64,000 nucleotides of DNA from Flavobacteriales bacterium (GTDB lineage: Bacteria; Bacteroidota; Bacteroidia; Flavobacteriales; Weeksellaceae): positions 1-64,000 of the forward strand of contig CAAGLV010000077.1 of NCBI GenBank assembly GCA_900770875.1. The letters run 5' to 3'. The position numbers and the translations under genes are program-made. The notes beneath the pieces were generated by a model. The model worked only from the letters and a program-made list of their open reading frames with translations. It was not told the origin of the DNA and ran no database searches. Positions 9,285-18,511 of the stretch are shown piece by piece. The number at the start of each line of letters is the position of its first letter. Within the stretch, counting starts at the first letter, position 1.

Positions 9285-10466
9285 TTAAAATCTTCCTGCA
9301 ACTCGTCTTGTTGGTTTTTGTTTTTTATCTTCTTCGTTAGAACTCGGTCTGATTGCTGAAGTCCATGCACTTGGTTCAAATCTATTAGGGTTCATATTTC
9401 CTCTACCACTAATTTGTTTACCAAAGGATGAATTAGATGATTTTGCGCTTCCGTTAGAACGGATATCATCTAAAGTATCTTTCACCCCTCTGGAATAATT
9501 ATCATCATTATTGAATAAGCGTTTTCCTTTACGTTCGGCTAATTCGGCGATAACTGATCTTACGACAAAGTTTGGATCGTCTACAATCTTTTTAAATTCT
9601 TCTGAATTCATAAATGAGTAGACCTCTTTAGCATCATTCTTGTTCAAGCCATATTTCTTTGATAAATCTACGACAGTTTTACGAGTTTGAGCTTTCAACG
9701 AATTTAGCTTTTCAGTTAAAGCTTGTTCGTGTTGTTGTTTTAAAGAATCTCTTTGAGCAGTTTTATCTTTAATTAAATTTTGAATTCCTTGTTTCTGTGT
9801 ATCTACGTACATATTCTTGAAAGAAGGATTCAAATTCATGTCGCTGATACGCTCCTCTAATTCTTCTTTAAAATCTGATGAATTGATTTTTTGAGCTTGA
9901 CCTTTATCATTGTACTCTTTCGTTAATTGATTCGTTAAAGCAATTCTGATGATTTGGTTATCGTCATAAGAAAGAATATTAGATAATCCATCAATAACAT
10001 TATCTAATTGATTAATTCCATTTACACGAATTGCATCTTCATCTTCTGGAGCTTCGATTTTATAACCTTTAGCTTTAAGATTAGCAATAATTTCATTTTC
10101 GTTAGAAGGAGCAGAAGATTGATTTTGATTGTCATCACCTTGATCAAGAATGTTAGAGTAATCATCTTCTAAATCTAATTCGTTAAATTCAGAATCATCA
10201 TCGTAGTCATCACTTACTCCGTTTAACGGATCGTCGTGTACTTCTTCTTGAGAAGAATCAGAAGTATCGACAGCTTCAAAATCAGACCAACCATAATCAG
10301 TCGAAATTCCTTCTTCATCATCAGCATTAATTTCTTCGAAATCGCTTTGTTCAGTTTCTTGATTTAAATGCTCTCTTTCTTCTTCCAAATCAACTTGACT
10401 GTAATCTTCAAAAGAAGATGGACCATTCATAAAATCGTCGTCTGTAATGTTTGTATTATCACTCAT
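9285..10466 (-). CDS. Acidic scaffold-like head assembly protein
   Basis: 393 residues. The first 125 residues are extremely acidic (runs of Asp and Glu with Ser and Asn), followed by a helical, coiled-coil-prone core with Gln/Lys/Glu (residues ~150-320) and a basic C-terminus ending RRVAGRF. Strong charge segregation, high helix content and a position between portal and capsid genes are typical of phage scaffolding proteins. No protease motif is visible. A role in head assembly is inferred from context and composition. Confidence 0.6.
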   Translation of the reverse strand: MSDNTNITDDDFMNGPSSFEDYSQVDLEEEREHLNQETEQSDFEEINADDEEGISTDYGWSDFEAVDTSDSSQEEVHDDPLNGVSDDYDDDSEFNELDLEDDYSNILDQGDDNQNQSSAPSNENEIIANLKAKGYKIEAPEDEDAIRVNGINQLDNVIDGLSNILSYDDNQIIRIALTNQLTKEYNDKGQAQKINSSDFKEELEERISDMNLNPSFKNMYVDTQKQGIQNLIKDKTAQRDSLKQQHEQALTEKLNSLKAQTRKTVVDLSKKYGLNKNDAKEVYSFMNSEEFKKIVDDPNFVVRSVIAELAERKGKRLFNNDDNYSRGVKDTLDDIRSNGSAKSSNSSFGKQISGRGNMNPNRFEPSAWTSAIRPSSNEEDKKQKPTRRVAGRF

Positions 10467-10482
10467 ACCTGTATATATTTAA

Positions 10483-12756
10483 TTAAACTTTATTATTTTC
10501 TGATTGTTCTTTTAAATCGATTTCTCTATTCTTTGTTTCGATATCTGCAGCTTTTCTATAATTCTCATTTTTAATTTTCATAGATTCAAGTTCAGCTTTT
10601 GAATTATGATTAATCATAGCTACATCAATATTATTCTGACGATCAAGAGCTTTTTGTTCGTTTTCATTTTGGATTTCAGCTTGTTGAGCTTCCTGTGCTG
10701 CTTTAGCTTGCTCTTGCATAGCTTGTTGAGCAACTTGAGCTTCTTCCGCAGCTTGTTTTTGGTAACGCAATAAAAGACCTTTAGCCTCTTCGTAATTTTC
10801 AGAATCTAATACATCAAGCATAGCAATCATGACTTCTATTTTATCTGTAGTACTCATAATTCTTGTTGCCATTTGATCGATGTTATTTTTAGACTCGTAG
10901 TCTTTTCTATTATTAACAAACTTAACACCTAAATCGTCATTAGCCCAATCTTCTGTAATCTCAATAAATTTTTGAGCACCATCACCTCCAATAAAAGAAA
11001 GAATATCATTTTTCTTATATAGTTGTTGACCTTTAGCAGTTAAATAATTTAAAGCTTTTTCAAGACCAGATTCAAAAATACCAAAATATTCCTCTAAACG
11101 GGAAGTAGTGTTTTGAGCTTGGAGTTCCGCAACTGTAGCTTTTTGGTAAACTTGGTTAGCTTTCTGAGAAGGAATACCGCAGATTTTATCGGCCATTTGT
11201 TCGATTAGAGCGAACATCTGCATTAAGTCGGACATTCTACCCTTTTGAGATACATTGATTGAATTAGCGTAGCCATTTGACCTTTTATCTTTAGTATTAA
11301 CTAACATTATACGTTCTTTTTTAAGTAAACGCATAATTTTATCCATAGCTTTATTTGCTGAATTACCTCTCCTATTAAAATCTCCAAATAATTCTTTTGG
11401 GAACATAGAAGTATCATACATCAAAACATTACCATCTATTTGTCTAATACTAAAACGTAATTCCCATAAAATCTCCGAAGCGAACTCTTGCAAGAATAAA
11501 AGCTTCTTAGCCATAGAACGTACTTCTCCTGTACGCATTGCGTTATCAGATTTAATACGAACGAAAGGAATAAATCTTTTGCGAGGATCTCCCACAGAAG
11601 TTATTTGATTTTTTAAAACTCCCCATGATAAAACTAATTCAGGACCAACCATAGTGATATGTCTAATATTTTCCACATCAATAACATCTAATTCTTCATT
11701 ATCGATTAATCGTTTTTTATCCCTTTCTTTAATTCTTCCGTCGATTTTAAAAGCTCCTTTCTTTTTAGTTTTTTTATTCTCGAATTCTTTATATTCTAAT
11801 TTTCTTCGAGATTTCCAATAGACAGTAACTACTCTACATTTTTTAACTCCATTAGTATTTCGAATAAAATCTTGTTTTGATAATCCTAAATCTTCTGAAA
11901 TTCTAAATTCTTCGGTATCACCTCTGAATAAATCAGAAAGTTTTTTTCTTTCAGATTCTAATAAATCAAATTTATTAAGGATTTCATTTTCTGAAAACCA
12001 TTGATCTAAAGCGCAAATTTCAACATCAGAATTGATATTTTCAGTTGGAAGTTCATCACAAAAATACTCTAATGGGTGAGGTACGTAAAGGCTTGGATTT
12101 CCATTTTTCTCGTCAATAAATAAAGCGCAATCACCAAAAGCTAAAAAGAATTCCGCAGCTAAGTATATCTTTTCTTTTTCGCCTTTAGCATTTAAGATAT
12201 AATCTAAAACAGTTTCTCCAATCCTTTCAACTTCGGTTCTATAATTAGCGATAAAATCATCAATCTTATCCAAGTCAGGAACTTCTAAATCTGGATTAGT
12301 AGATCCTAATTCAACTTGCTTGCCTGTATCACTCATAATTTCAGCTTCAGCTTCCGAATTAATATGCCTTTCGGCCGCTTCGGTAATTCTAATCATTATT
12401 TCTTGTAGTTTAGAATTTACTGCTGTTTTATTAATTACTGCTGTTTTAGAACGCAAAGGTCTTAATCTATAATAACCAATAGCATCTTCAAGCTTTTGCT
12501 CGATTAAAGGATAAATAACAAAAGGAACTTGTAGATCATCTCCATATTGCTTTGTAAGTGTAGATTCAATAATCTGTCTACTCTTAGGAGAAGCTTTAGC
12601 TACAATAGCGTAAGATAATTCTAAAATATCCTTTGTTCTTTGTGTATAATGAGAAGTAGTTGTATTATGAATAAAAGCGTAAATATGCTTCATGTGAAAC
12701 TCTACATTATCTTTTTGAGATTCTGGTATATTTTGATTTGGAAATTCGTAATTCAT
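10483..12756 (-). CDS. Portal protein
   Basis: 757 residues, second large gene after TerL. The core has the alternating helices expected of a portal (residues ~150-600). The C-terminal 110 residues are a long Gln/Ala/Glu helix (AQVAQQAMQEQAKAAQEAQQ and on), as in the barrel region of long podovirus portals. The order TerL - portal - scaffold - capsid supports the call strongly. It would form the dodecameric DNA channel at one vertex of the head. It starts one base from the stop of the small Cys-rich gene. Confidence 0.75.
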   Translation of the reverse strand: MNYEFPNQNIPESQKDNVEFHMKHIYAFIHNTTTSHYTQRTKDILELSYAIVAKASPKSRQIIESTLTKQYGDDLQVPFVIYPLIEQKLEDAIGYYRLRPLRSKTAVINKTAVNSKLQEIMIRITEAAERHINSEAEAEIMSDTGKQVELGSTNPDLEVPDLDKIDDFIANYRTEVERIGETVLDYILNAKGEKEKIYLAAEFFLAFGDCALFIDEKNGNPSLYVPHPLEYFCDELPTENINSDVEICALDQWFSENEILNKFDLLESERKKLSDLFRGDTEEFRISEDLGLSKQDFIRNTNGVKKCRVVTVYWKSRRKLEYKEFENKKTKKKGAFKIDGRIKERDKKRLIDNEELDVIDVENIRHITMVGPELVLSWGVLKNQITSVGDPRKRFIPFVRIKSDNAMRTGEVRSMAKKLLFLQEFASEILWELRFSIRQIDGNVLMYDTSMFPKELFGDFNRRGNSANKAMDKIMRLLKKERIMLVNTKDKRSNGYANSINVSQKGRMSDLMQMFALIEQMADKICGIPSQKANQVYQKATVAELQAQNTTSRLEEYFGIFESGLEKALNYLTAKGQQLYKKNDILSFIGGDGAQKFIEITEDWANDDLGVKFVNNRKDYESKNNIDQMATRIMSTTDKIEVMIAMLDVLDSENYEEAKGLLLRYQKQAAEEAQVAQQAMQEQAKAAQEAQQAEIQNENEQKALDRQNNIDVAMINHNSKAELESMKIKNENYRKAADIETKNREIDLKEQSENNKV

Positions 12757-13029
12757 TTATTCAAACATTAAATTATGATTTTGTTTAAATTCTTCCCATT
12801 TCCATTTATTCATACGGTTAGGAAAAAACTCTTCGTTATTGCAAGAAAACTTTTCTATAAAAGTATCATACGGACTGCATGAACATACTTTGCATTTGTT
12901 ATTCTTAAAACATTCTTGACAAATATACATCCTAAATCTTATCTGCTCTTTTGTGCAAATATCCAAGACTAAACTCGGATAATCGCGCTCGGTCTTGGAT
13001 ATAAAATTTAAGAAATCATCATCAGTCAT
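12757..13029 (-). CDS. Small Cys-rich (zinc-binding?) protein
   Basis: About 90 residues counted from the ATG at 13029, which overlaps the TerL stop by eight bases. An in-frame ATG at 13047 would add six residues. It contains the cluster CQECFKNNKCKVCSC, with five Cys in 15 residues, and another Cys further on, which suggests zinc binding. Its place between TerL and portal suggests a packaging or assembly accessory, but no family is recognised. It lacks the His residues of an HNH nuclease. Confidence 0.5.
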   Translation of the reverse strand: MTDDDFLNFISKTERDYPSLVLDICTKEQIRFRMYICQECFKNNKCKVCSCSPYDTFIEKFSCNNEEFFPNRMNKWKWEEFKQNHNLMFE

Positions 13030-15268
13030 TTTCAAACATAAAACCATCTGTAATGAAACTATTAATTTGTTGTTCTAAAAATTTGTTCGGATCGTTGAAA
13101 TATTCTTTTTCTCTTTCAATACGAACACTCTCTTTTTCTTTTTTTCTCATTAAATATTCTTCGTAGTCTGCTGCATCTAAATCCCTTTCAGGTAAGAATA
13201 CATCTGGACCATCGTAATCCTCATCCATTTCAAATTGAAGCTCACCATTCACATCTACATACCATCGACCTCCCATATTTAATCCTTGTTGGTCAAAGTA
13301 AGCTTCTGCTTTTTCAATATCTTCTGTTATATCCTCAAATAAATCAAGTTTATAAAGTAAGGCAATCATTAATGCCATAGATATATCTGTATTTTCTTCT
13401 CCGAATTTCATTAAATCAATAATAACTTCTTGCATGAAATAATTATGGATATTATCGCGTACTTCGGCTTTCAATAATCGTTCCCCTAAAGCTTTTACTT
13501 CTCCAGGCATTTTAAGACCATATTCGTTGAGATGATTTTCTGTAACCTTAAGATTAGGTTTGTATTTTAAATACTTCACAGCTCCTACATCTTTGAAATA
13601 ACGTTCGATATGGAATTTTGTATGCTCAATAAGAACTTCTAAATCCCAATAAATAGAGAACATTACAGCATGCTCGTAGAATAAATCATCATCAAAGGAA
13701 CCATCACCACGTTCTACAATTAAACCGACAGGATAGTTAGCTTCTCTACTTGGACCACTAAAACATCTATAAGCGATAATAGCACCAGAAGAATAGTTAC
13801 TAGGATTTTTGTTTATATTAACAACCTCATCGTAACTATCACAAGCTCCGATATCAGGTTTATATCCAATAGAATTAGCTACTAAATGATTTATAGGACT
13901 CCCTTGCTTAACCATAAAAGCATCATCCGGATTATCAGGTATTTTAAATATTACTTTAGAACCTCTAGTTACTCGGATTTTAGTTCTTTCCTTGATATTT
14001 TTAGCACGTTGTAAAAGCATTGCGGTTTGAGGATCGTCAACCCATTCTAAAACACCTCTCTGAACCGGCTCAAATTCTTCTTGTTTATTAATTCGGCCTA
14101 ATTGGTAATTCAGTTTTAATAAATCAAGTTTACCTCCTTTTGTTCTAATGAAGATATCTTCTTCAATAAGTGGATATGATTGTAAGTGTTTGATGTAAGA
14201 ATCCTTGTCTAATCTCTCCTTAATCTTACGTTGCTGAACAATATATTCTTGAGCAGCTTCTCTGTTTGTTACACCAGTTTCAGGATCGAAGAATGTTACA
14301 ACGTTTCCGTTTTCATCTTCTCCACCATCACCAGGATAATAGAAATAAGCAGGAATGAAAAGCTTTTTCAAGTTATATGCAAAATGATTATCCCACATAT
14401 ATTTATAACCAGAAGAACCTTTTTCGATATCACCACCTGTACCATAAACCAACGGAACACCGAACTGAATATTACCATCCATAAAACATGGTTGAGTAGC
14501 AGTAAACGACATCATTAAGTTTTCGAAAAGTCCGGCTTCCTCGAAAATAACCATATTGTAAGAACCTCCCTCAAATGCTCCGGAATCAGAATACATTGTT
14601 TTTACACGCATTAAAGAGCCTAAACCACAATTTTCCTTAGTCTTGTTGATTTGATCAGTATATCCTAATACAATCTCATCTTCATTTTGCTTTAATGTAC
14701 CGTTTTGGTATTCTTTTCTTGTATTCTTTAAAGATGATTTTACTTTTTCAAAGAACTCTTTTACTTTATCATCTTTACCAGCAGCGGCTCCAATTTTAGA
14801 TAATTGGTAGAATGTTAATTCGTAGTTAGCATTTACGGCTCCAAATTCAGACAAACCAACACGACGAGGTTTACCAATAATTAATCCGTATCCATGTTTT
14901 TGAGCATTCTCAAGCTCTAAAAATAACCAATGGTCTAAATCTCTATATAGTGGCGGTTCTAAAGTTTTACGTTTAGATTTCTTAGATTTAAGACGCTCGA
15001 TCATCGTCATATTTAGGTAATAGAAATGTCTCCCTGTAATACGTGGCATACCTTTCGGTTCAAAACCATTTATACAGTAATAATCCATTTCATCCCAAAA
15101 ATCATCGTAATCTAATGTACCTGGTTTTAAATGTTCTGCTTTGGATTTAATTTCTTCATTAAAGACTAAAGGTTGATATAATTTAGGGTCCCAAGTTTTA
15201 GCTTTGGATAACTCAATAATATTAGGAAGGTTTAAAACAGGAAATATAGTTTGAGAATAGTCTACCAT
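13022..15268 (-). CDS. terL: Terminase large subunit (TerL)
   Basis: 748 residues. The ATPase domain has a Walker A-like motif GKPRRVGLS (residues ~132-140) and a Walker B motif VIFEEA (~240-245). The C-terminal nuclease domain has an Asp in the GACDSYDEVV segment near residue 475, and a later acidic segment ALMIALLYKLDLFED. TerL binds the portal, pumps DNA into the head and cuts the concatemer. It heads the classic packaging-head gene block and has a terminator-like hairpin just upstream (15285-15308). Length and motifs fit crAss-like terminases. Confidence 0.9.
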   Translation of the reverse strand: MVDYSQTIFPVLNLPNIIELSKAKTWDPKLYQPLVFNEEIKSKAEHLKPGTLDYDDFWDEMDYYCINGFEPKGMPRITGRHFYYLNMTMIERLKSKKSKRKTLEPPLYRDLDHWLFLELENAQKHGYGLIIGKPRRVGLSEFGAVNANYELTFYQLSKIGAAAGKDDKVKEFFEKVKSSLKNTRKEYQNGTLKQNEDEIVLGYTDQINKTKENCGLGSLMRVKTMYSDSGAFEGGSYNMVIFEEAGLFENLMMSFTATQPCFMDGNIQFGVPLVYGTGGDIEKGSSGYKYMWDNHFAYNLKKLFIPAYFYYPGDGGEDENGNVVTFFDPETGVTNREAAQEYIVQQRKIKERLDKDSYIKHLQSYPLIEEDIFIRTKGGKLDLLKLNYQLGRINKQEEFEPVQRGVLEWVDDPQTAMLLQRAKNIKERTKIRVTRGSKVIFKIPDNPDDAFMVKQGSPINHLVANSIGYKPDIGACDSYDEVVNINKNPSNYSSGAIIAYRCFSGPSREANYPVGLIVERGDGSFDDDLFYEHAVMFSIYWDLEVLIEHTKFHIERYFKDVGAVKYLKYKPNLKVTENHLNEYGLKMPGEVKALGERLLKAEVRDNIHNYFMQEVIIDLMKFGEENTDISMALMIALLYKLDLFEDITEDIEKAEAYFDQQGLNMGGRWYVDVNGELQFEMDEDYDGPDVFLPERDLDAADYEEYLMRKKEKESVRIEREKEYFNDPNKFLEQQINSFITDGFMFEND

Positions 15269-15284
15269 ATTTACATAAAAATTT

Positions 15285-15308
15285 AAAGTGGTCGAATTTG
15301 ACCACTTT
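15285..15308 (-). terminator. Terminator-like hairpin upstream of terL
   Basis: Minus-strand AAAGTGGTC - 6-base loop - GACCACTTT, nine perfect pairs, followed by AAATTTTTATG. It lies between the stop of the preceding gene (15313) and the terL start (15268), so it would attenuate transcription into terL. The U-run is interrupted, so termination may be partial. Confidence 0.65.
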
Positions 15309-15312
15309 ATTA

Positions 15313-15681
15313 TTAACCTATAGAATTTAAAATAATTTCCGCAGCAGATTTGATTTTTTGAACATCAATCTGTTTTAGCTTTTGATTAAGCTCTCTACAT
15401 TCAACTACTTTCGCGTGGAATTTTTCCTCAAAAGAGGTAGGTACTTCTTCCTCTGGATATAATTCTTCTTTTAAGGTTTTGAATAATTCTTCTTTTTCCT
15501 CTAAAGTAAGTTCAGGTTTTTCCTTTAAAGTTTCTCCTTTTAAAGCAAATTCCTCTTGCTCTGCTAAAAAAGCATCTAAATCATCATTCGATAACTTAGT
15601 AAAAGCTGAAGCTAACGCAACAGTGATAAATCCTTTTTCTACTAATGATTGAACTTTTTGTTCTTTAGTTTGTTCTGACAT
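15313..15681 (-). CDS. Acidic helical protein upstream of terL
   Basis: 122 residues, very rich in Glu and Lys and predicted to be helical throughout (for example LKEKPELTLEEKEELFKTLKEE in the middle). It could be a small terminase subunit or packaging accessory by position, but no DNA-binding motif is visible. It sits 15 bases after its upstream neighbour in the same operon. Confidence 0.4.
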   Translation of the reverse strand: MSEQTKEQKVQSLVEKGFITVALASAFTKLSNDDLDAFLAEQEEFALKGETLKEKPELTLEEKEELFKTLKEELYPEEEVPTSFEEKFHAKVVECRELNQKLKQIDVQKIKSAAEIILNSIG

Positions 15682-15696
15682 ATATTATATTTTTTT

Positions 15697-16308
15697 TTAA
15701 TCTTCTTCGACTAACCCTAATTTATTTGGGTTTTCTAATTTCTTTTCAGGGTTAGTAAATTTACTATTTCTTCTCGATTTAATATCGCGTTCTATTCTTG
15801 ATAATACATATCCGTTTTGAGCTACTGCATGTTGTTCGATAATAGAATCTTTATTGAAAGTTTCATTAAATTTCTTTATCCTTTCTTTATGCTTTGATAA
15901 ATCTGTATGAGTAGATGATAATGCAGCTTGGTCCGGAACTTCTTGATTTGCTAAATAAGCATATCGATCTAATAAATCTGATTCGATTTGAGCATTAATA
16001 GCATCATACTCTAAATCATTGTTTTTCTGTAAAGACTTATACTTAATAAAAGCTTTTCGATATAAAGTCGTATTTAAGTCAATCTTTTTACGAGAATCGT
16101 ATATCTCCTCCATTGCTCTATAAGGTCTATCATTTTCAGAATATCCTCTTAATGGAGATAGATAATCACAAGATAAAGCAACTAAGGTCAAACCTTTTAA
16201 TCCGTCTTTATCAACAACAGCTTTAAAATCATTTATAGCTTTCCAGCCATCGTTATTAATATCATCTTTGATTAATCCTGTTTTACTATCTAGCTGAAAC
16301 AAATACAT
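15697..16308 (-). CDS. Unidentified helical protein, late operon
   Basis: 203 residues, mostly helical with many charged residues and a basic C-terminal part (SRRNSKFTNPEKKLENPNK). It overlaps the upstream gene by 23 bases. Position two genes before terL makes a packaging role possible. No motif or family recognised. Confidence 0.4.
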   Translation of the reverse strand: MYLFQLDSKTGLIKDDINNDGWKAINDFKAVVDKDGLKGLTLVALSCDYLSPLRGYSENDRPYRAMEEIYDSRKKIDLNTTLYRKAFIKYKSLQKNNDLEYDAINAQIESDLLDRYAYLANQEVPDQAALSSTHTDLSKHKERIKKFNETFNKDSIIEQHAVAQNGYVLSRIERDIKSRRNSKFTNPEKKLENPNKLGLVEED

Positions 16309-16618
16309 TATCGTAGATTTTTATGTAATTTTTAATACTTCTTGTAGTTTCGTGAATTTGATATTTTTCTGATATCAACTCGTACCTTTTTTCTTTACTA
16401 TACTTCTCTTTATAAACGAACGATATCAACTTATTCAAGAAACCTACCTTGTAAGCTTTTTTATGGCTCTTATCTACTTCCGATAAATGGTGAGGAATAA
16501 CAAATAATAAATACCCTAAGTTTAATCTTTCAGTAATGTAGTTTTTAGCAGATGAATCCAAATCGTTAAACTTTTCTGGACTATCTAATTTTATATTTAA
16601 ACTTTCTATTACTATCAT
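16286..16618 (-). CDS. Unidentified small basic protein, first gene of the late operon
   Basis: 110 residues, Lys- and Tyr-rich. It is the first gene after a promoter-like TATATTTG (16638-16645) that lies 20 bases upstream of its ATG, so it probably opens the long minus-strand structural operon. Its 3' end overlaps the next gene by 23 bases. No family recognised. Confidence 0.4.
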   Translation of the reverse strand: MIVIESLNIKLDSPEKFNDLDSSAKNYITERLNLGYLLFVIPHHLSEVDKSHKKAYKVGFLNKLISFVYKEKYSKEKRYELISEKYQIHETTRSIKNYIKIYDNVFVSAR

Positions 16619-16637
16619 TTTCTATATCTTATAGAAA

Positions 16638-16645
16638 CAAATATA
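16638..16645 (-). promoter_or_regulatory. Promoter -7 element for the late structural operon
   Basis: TATATTTG on the minus strand matches the Bacteroidota consensus TANNTTTG exactly, 20 bases upstream of the ATG at 16618. No TTG lies at the expected distance upstream, so the promoter may be weak or need an activator. Confidence 0.55.
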
Positions 16646-16673
16646 AGGGAAAAGTTTTCATTTTTATAAATAC

Positions 16674-16700
16674 AAAAAAAGCCTCTAGAAAACTAGAAGC
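16674..16700 (-). terminator. Intrinsic terminator, minus strand
   Basis: Minus-strand GCTTCTAG - TTTT - CTAGAGGC followed by TTTTTTT. One pair is a U-G wobble on the minus strand but would be a C-A mismatch on the plus strand, so the minus strand is the active one. It ends the DHH/KTSC transcript and also the short unit started at 16756-16763. Confidence 0.85.
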
Positions 16701-16755
16701 TTTTTTGACGTTGTTATTTAACACAATAAAATCGTTGCTTTTGCGAGAAGCTTTA

Positions 16756-16763
16756 CAAATATA
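16756..16763 (-). promoter_or_regulatory. Promoter -7 element for a very short minus-strand unit
   Basis: TATATTTG on the minus strand, with a TTG (16785-16787) 21 bases upstream. It touches the stop codon of the KTSC-like gene. Any transcript would run about 75 bases to the terminator at 16674-16700, with no reading frame worth the name. A small RNA is the simplest reading. Confidence 0.5.
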
Positions 16764-17012
16764 CTAAAGTTTTTTACTTATATACAAATTTTCTATATTT
16801 TTTCTAAAATGATCATTCGCAGAAATCGGCCCTTGCATTTTTTTTGCATGGAAATTATACACATATTCTAGCATTGGATAGTAAGCAAACATAGCTCCTG
16901 TTCTTTTAAATTCAACTATCATCGCTCCTCCTAATGCTGGGTCTAAATCTTCAAATTCTTTTATGAAATTGATAGATTCAATATTCTTTGATTCAATTTT
17001 AATCTTTGACAT
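16764..17012 (-). CDS. KTSC-like small domain protein
   Basis: 82 residues. The C-terminal two thirds read like a KTSC domain: a beta strand with MIVEFKRTGAMFAYYPML, then a helix, then HFRKNIENLY. KTSC domains (named for a C-terminal domain of some lysyl-tRNA synthetases) are short and often found in phages, with unknown function. The start overlaps the stop of the DHH gene by one base, so the two are translationally coupled. The family call is moderate because it comes from pattern recognition only. Confidence 0.55.
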   Translation of the reverse strand: MSKIKIESKNIESINFIKEFEDLDPALGGAMIVEFKRTGAMFAYYPMLEYVYNFHAKKMQGPISANDHFRKNIENLYISKKL

Positions 17013-18286
17013 TATTTTTTTCTTTTTATTGATTTTGGCGCTCTCTTAGGTTTAGAACTTTCTACAACTTCTTCAATTACTTCTTCCTCCACTTTTTCTT
17101 CTACTATTTCCACAGCAGTTTCAGTAAGTTCTAATTCCTCTACATCAAACAAATTAGATTGATTAGTAGGCGCAAAATCATCTAATTCTATACCTACATC
17201 ATTAGTATTTAATAACTGAATTGGTTGATTATATAAAAACTCTTTTATTTTCATTATATGCATCCCCTTAAATGATTGAGGAATTACATCTAAATCTAAT
17301 GTTAATAACAATCCTAATTCTATCTTCCCTTTTCTAAACGAAATTTGATTATGAGGTAATCTAAATCCACAAGCTCCTCTATGACCCCCTCCTCCGAAGA
17401 ATGTAGCAATCTTTAAAATATCAACATCAGTCTTTGTTGTATATAAACTCAACTTCCAATCTTTACCAGTGAAAGAAAACGCTAACATCGCATCAAATAA
17501 ATCAGGATTCCAATAAGCATCAAATGTAAATGATGTAAATCTATTCGTATTTAACGCCAAAATTCTAAGCCCTTGTAAATCGAAATTAAAACTATTCTTT
17601 AAATTATTTAAATTCTCAGATTTTAAGAAATTTAAAATCGAATTCCCTTCGGAAATTAATTTATCTAAGCCGTACTTACTACCTCCATTATCAAGATTGT
17701 ATAATACTTTACACATACTCTCAGGATTCATATACGCTTTTAATGCGTATTGTACAGGTAAAACAACTTTATCCCAATCCTGGTCCGTTGTAAATTTCTT
17801 ATCATTCGTATTTCGCCAAGTATCGTACTGACCTAAAAGACTTATCAACTTCTTAGACTCATCCTTTAAATTATGACCAAATAATTTCATCATTAACTCA
17901 CAAGCACTATAAGAGCTACTATAAAAATATGTAAAGTTGAAATCCTTAATCGTGTATCGCGATGCTACTCCAAAACTATCCTTTGAATAAGTAATGTTAT
18001 TCTCATCACAGTAAAGTAAAAAATTGTCGTGAAACGAAACATGATGATCTATTAAATAAAATTCCGCAGCCAATTTAGAAACTTCAAACAACTCCGGACA
18101 ATTTAAACTTACATCAACCATATAAATAACATGACCCTCTGTTTTCTTCTTAGAAAACTCCTTATCATAATCATAAGGAATTAACTCTAATTCTTCTTCC
18201 TTAAATTCAGACTCTAATAACATAATAGCAGCCGATGTTACTCCGTCTAAATCAGCTTCGTGATACACAATTTTATTCTTTACCAT
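17012..18286 (-). CDS. DHH-family phosphoesterase
   Basis: 424 residues. Motifs of the DHH superfamily are in order: HEADLDG (residues 9-15), DVS (58-60), DHH (80-82) and the DHHA1-type GGGGHRGACGF (near 298-308). The active site binds two Mn ions and hydrolyses phosphodiesters of short RNAs, DNA ends or cyclic dinucleotides, depending on subfamily. The closest subfamily I can suggest is the NrnB-like oligoribonucleases. After residue ~350 the protein has an acidic stretch and a basic tail (SSKPKRAPKSIKRKK) beyond the usual domain. It is coupled to the KTSC-like gene. A role in nucleotide recycling, or in removing second-messenger nucleotides, is possible but unproven. Confidence 0.8.
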   Translation of the reverse strand: MVKNKIVYHEADLDGVTSAAIMLLESEFKEEELELIPYDYDKEFSKKKTEGHVIYMVDVSLNCPELFEVSKLAAEFYLIDHHVSFHDNFLLYCDENNITYSKDSFGVASRYTIKDFNFTYFYSSSYSACELMMKLFGHNLKDESKKLISLLGQYDTWRNTNDKKFTTDQDWDKVVLPVQYALKAYMNPESMCKVLYNLDNGGSKYGLDKLISEGNSILNFLKSENLNNLKNSFNFDLQGLRILALNTNRFTSFTFDAYWNPDLFDAMLAFSFTGKDWKLSLYTTKTDVDILKIATFFGGGGHRGACGFRLPHNQISFRKGKIELGLLLTLDLDVIPQSFKGMHIMKIKEFLYNQPIQLLNTNDVGIELDDFAPTNQSNLFDVEELELTETAVEIVEEKVEEEVIEEVVESSKPKRAPKSIKRKK

Positions 18287-18336
18287 TTCAAAGTTTTTAT
18301 AAAAATATGAAAAATTTTCATAAATAAATACAAGGC

Positions 18337-18363
18337 ATAAAAAAAGTAGGATTTCTCCTACTT
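18337..18363 (-). terminator. Intrinsic terminator H1
   Basis: Minus-strand AAGTAGGA - GAAA loop - TCCTACTT with eight perfect pairs, then TTTTTTT. It ends the short unit that starts near 18430 and insulates the DHH gene from it. Confidence 0.85.
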
Positions 18364-18430
18364 AAGCACAAAGTATTTAATTCCCTTGTAACCAACCTAA
18401 ACCTTATATTTCCCTATCTATGAAAATATT
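18337..18430 (-). ncRNA. Candidate small RNA (about 94 bases)
   Basis: Bounded by a promoter (TAAATTTG at 18437-18444, TTG at 18464-18466, spacing 19) and terminator H1. No reading frame of useful length. The predicted RNA carries GGTTTAGGTTGGTT in the middle and matches no RNA family I know. Transcript ends are estimated from the signals. Confidence 0.45.
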
Positions 18431-18436
18431 AATACT

Positions 18437-18444
18437 CAAATTTA
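18437..18444 (-). promoter_or_regulatory. Promoter for small RNA unit, TAAATTTG
   Basis: Exact TANNTTTG on the minus strand, with a TTG at 18464-18466 placed 19 bases upstream, inside the loop of terminator hairpin H2. Confidence 0.65.
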
Positions 18445-18447
18445 AGC

Positions 18448-18482
18448 AAAAAAAAATAACTACCAAATTAATTGATAGTTAT
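18448..18482 (-). terminator. Intrinsic terminator H2, after the tRNA-like gene
   Basis: Minus-strand ATAACTATC - loop - GGTAGTTAT then TTTTTTTT. One pair is U-G on the minus strand and would be C-A on the plus strand, so it acts on minus-strand transcripts, ending the tRNA-like RNA. Confidence 0.85.
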
Positions 18483-18511
18483 TTCAATCCATAATGAATT
18501 TAGAAAAAAAT

